Shown piece after piece: positions 62,702 to 64,000 of a DNA stretch of 64,000 bases. Both the position numbers and the translations under genes were made by a program. Origin of the DNA: Dehalococcoidia bacterium (lineage in GTDB: Bacteria; Chloroflexota; Dehalococcoidia; DSTF01; JACRBR01). Under the pieces are notes generated by a model. The model was given only the letters and a program-made list of their open reading frames with translations. It searched no databases and was not told where the DNA came from. The stretch covers positions 62,001 to 126,000 of the forward strand of contig JAKFYB010000003.1 of NCBI GenBank assembly GCA_021731085.1, in the 5' to 3' direction. Position 1 is the first letter of the stretch. The number at the start of each line of letters is the position of its first letter.

Positions 62702-64000
62702 TCACACCACATCCGGGAGGCGTTCGCGGAGGGCTTCCACTAAACCTTCGATTGGGACGCGGATCTGGGTCATGGTGTCGCGTTCGCGGATGGTGACGGC
62801 GTTGTCTTCTTCGATCGTCTGGAAGTCGACGGTGACGCAGAGGGGTGTGCCGATCTCGTCCTGGCGACGGTAGCGGCGGCCGATGCTCTGGGCGTCGTCG
62901 TACTGCGTGAGCCAGTGCTTGCGGACGAGAGCGTGCACTTCCTTCGCTTTCGGCGTGAGCTTTTCGTTGCGGGAGAGCGGGAGGATGGCGACCTTGATCG
63001 GCGCGAGAGCGGGGTGCAGGTGAAGGACGACGCGCTTCTCGCCCTTGTCGTCGACCTCTTCGTCGTAGGCGTCGGTCATGAAGGCGAGCATGCAGCGGCC
63101 GACCCCGACCGCGGGCTCGATGACGTGCGGGACGATGTGCTCCTTGCGCTCCTCGTCGTAGTACGAGAGCTGCTTTCCACTGCCCTTCGCGTGGGCCGTG
63201 AGGTCGAAATTGCCGCGATGGGCGACGCCTTCGAGCTCGCCCCAGCCCATCGGGAAGAGATACTCGAAGTCGGACGTCGCCTGCGAGTAGTGGGACAGCT
63301 CTTCGGTTGCATGGGCGCGAAGGCGGAGGTTCTCCATCTTGAGGCCGAAGCGCGCGTACCACGAGCGTCGGTTCTCGATCCACTCTGCGTGCTTTTCGAG
63401 CGACTGCTCGGGATAGCAGAAGTACTCCATCTCCATCTGCTCGAGCTCGCGGACGCGAAAGATGAAATTGCGCGGCGTGATCTCGTTGCGGAAGGACTTG
63501 CCGATCTGGGCGATGCCGAACGGTACCTTCCGGCGCATCGAATTGAGGACATTCTCGAAGTTCACAAACATGCCCGCTGCTGTTTCCGGACGCAGGTAGA
63601 CGGCCGCGGCGTCGTCCTGCACGGGACCGAGGAACGTGCGCAGCATGAGGTTGAACATACGGGGCTCGGTGAACTGCCCGCGCTGTCCACAGGTGGGGCA
63701 GACGTCGGACGTCAGCTCGTCCTCGCGGAAGCGGCCCTGACAGTTGCGGCAGTCGACCATGGGGTCAGTGAAGGTCTCGACGTGGCCGCTGGACTTCCAG
63801 ACGTCGGGGTGCATGAGGATCGACGCGTCGAGGCCGACGATGTCGTCGCGCTCTTGCACCATCGACCGCCACCAGACGCGCTTGATGTTGTTCGCCATCT
63901 CGACGCCGAGCGGTCCGTAGTCCCAGGCGCCCTGGAGGCCGCCGTAGATCTCGCTGGACTGGAAGATGAAACCGCGTCGCTTGCAGAGGGAAACGAGGGT
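62702..64000 (-). CDS. glyS: glycyl-tRNA synthetase, dimeric type (5' end cut by the window)
   Basis: The frame is open to base 64000, so the first few dozen codons are outside. The visible part starts TLVSLCKRRGFIFQSSEIYG GLQGAWDYGPLGVE, which is the class II start of alpha2 GlyRS. Motif 2 is IGKSFRNEITPRNFIFRVRE and motif 3 is IEPAVGVGRCMLAFM. A CxxC...CxxC region (DCRNCQGRF, VCPTCGQ) is present. The C-terminal anticodon-binding domain begins near VAILPLSRNEKL. It charges tRNA-Gly. Confidence 0.96.
   Translation of the reverse strand, partial: TLVSLCKRRGFIFQSSEIYGGLQGAWDYGPLGVEMANNIKRVWWRSMVQERDDIVGLDASILMHPDVWKSSGHVETFTDPMVDCRNCQGRFREDELTSDVCPTCGQRGQFTEPRMFNLMLRTFLGPVQDDAAAVYLRPETAAGMFVNFENVLNSMRRKVPFGIAQIGKSFRNEITPRNFIFRVRELEQMEMEYFCYPEQSLEKHAEWIENRRSWYARFGLKMENLRLRAHATEELSHYSQATSDFEYLFPMGWGELEGVAHRGNFDLTAHAKGSGKQLSYYDEERKEHIVPHVIEPAVGVGRCMLAFMTDAYDEEVDDKGEKRVVLHLHPALAPIKVAILPLSRNEKLTPKAKEVHALVRKHWLTQYDDAQSIGRRYRRQDEIGTPLCVTVDFQTIEEDNAVTIRERDTMTQIRVPIEGLVEALRERLPDVV

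Overview
The window is a GC-rich bacterial chromosome segment. It most likely comes from Chloroflexota (Dehalococcoidia-like). That placement is an inference from the gene mix: several CaiB/BaiF CoA-transferases, many class III nucleotidyl cyclases fused to alpha/beta-hydrolase folds, HerA/NurA next to SbcCD, dimeric-type glycyl-tRNA synthetase, and a long-form hibernation factor. I saw no rRNA, tRNA, CRISPR array or insertion sequence.

Layout. 1-4.5 kb: a MoxR ATPase (cut by the left edge), a DUF58 protein and a transglutaminase-like membrane protein whose catalytic positions are replaced. 4.5-10.4 kb: a broken SEC-C mini-gene, then a minus-strand methionine/SAM salvage operon (mtnA, mtnP, a GNAT gene, ahcY, metK) behind a promoter, a SAM-I riboswitch and a terminator. 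10.5-25.6 kb: methyltransferase, thioesterase, ychF, a diguanylate cyclase, thrB, a pair of CoA-transferases with a VOC dioxygenase-like gene, a secreted SGNH hydrolase, a frameshifted glycosyltransferase, an ABC1/UbiB kinase and an acyl-CoA dehydrogenase-like gene. 25.7-33.5 kb: sbcC, sbcD, a small conserved-looking gene, herA, a cupin and nurA, an archaeal-style DNA-end-resection cluster. 33.6-38.3 kb: a GT39-like membrane glycosyltransferase, a phospholipase D-family enzyme and an FAD oxidoreductase.

38.5-50.3 kb is the most unusual part. Five tandem, overlapping minus-strand genes each encode an alpha/beta-hydrolase fold fused to a class III nucleotidyl cyclase. All five lack the nucleophilic serine. 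They are followed by a bestrophin-like (DUF4239) membrane protein. A sixth cyclase, fused to an AAA ATPase and TPR-like repeats, lies divergently just beyond. Three perfect parS-type palindromes follow at 50.3-51.4 kb, suggesting an origin-proximal centromere region.

51.5-64 kb: endonuclease III, a 3D-domain secreted protein, thiolase, a frameshifted HPF, an AlkD-like protein, a methyltransferase/GNAT pair, two secreted proteins (DUF1566 and thrombospondin-3/dockerin), a third CoA-transferase behind a leader peptide, a VapBC-type module, a DUF3105 lipoprotein and glyS (cut by the right edge).

Two cross-cutting signals stand out. First, intergenic DNA is littered with short tandem repeats of period 7 or 8, whose unit differs from locus to locus, and with three families of dispersed palindromes. 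Second, at least five genes carry one-base frameshifts that restore a recognisable protein when corrected. This suggests either residual indel errors in the assembly or decay, so protein ends at those places should be read with care.
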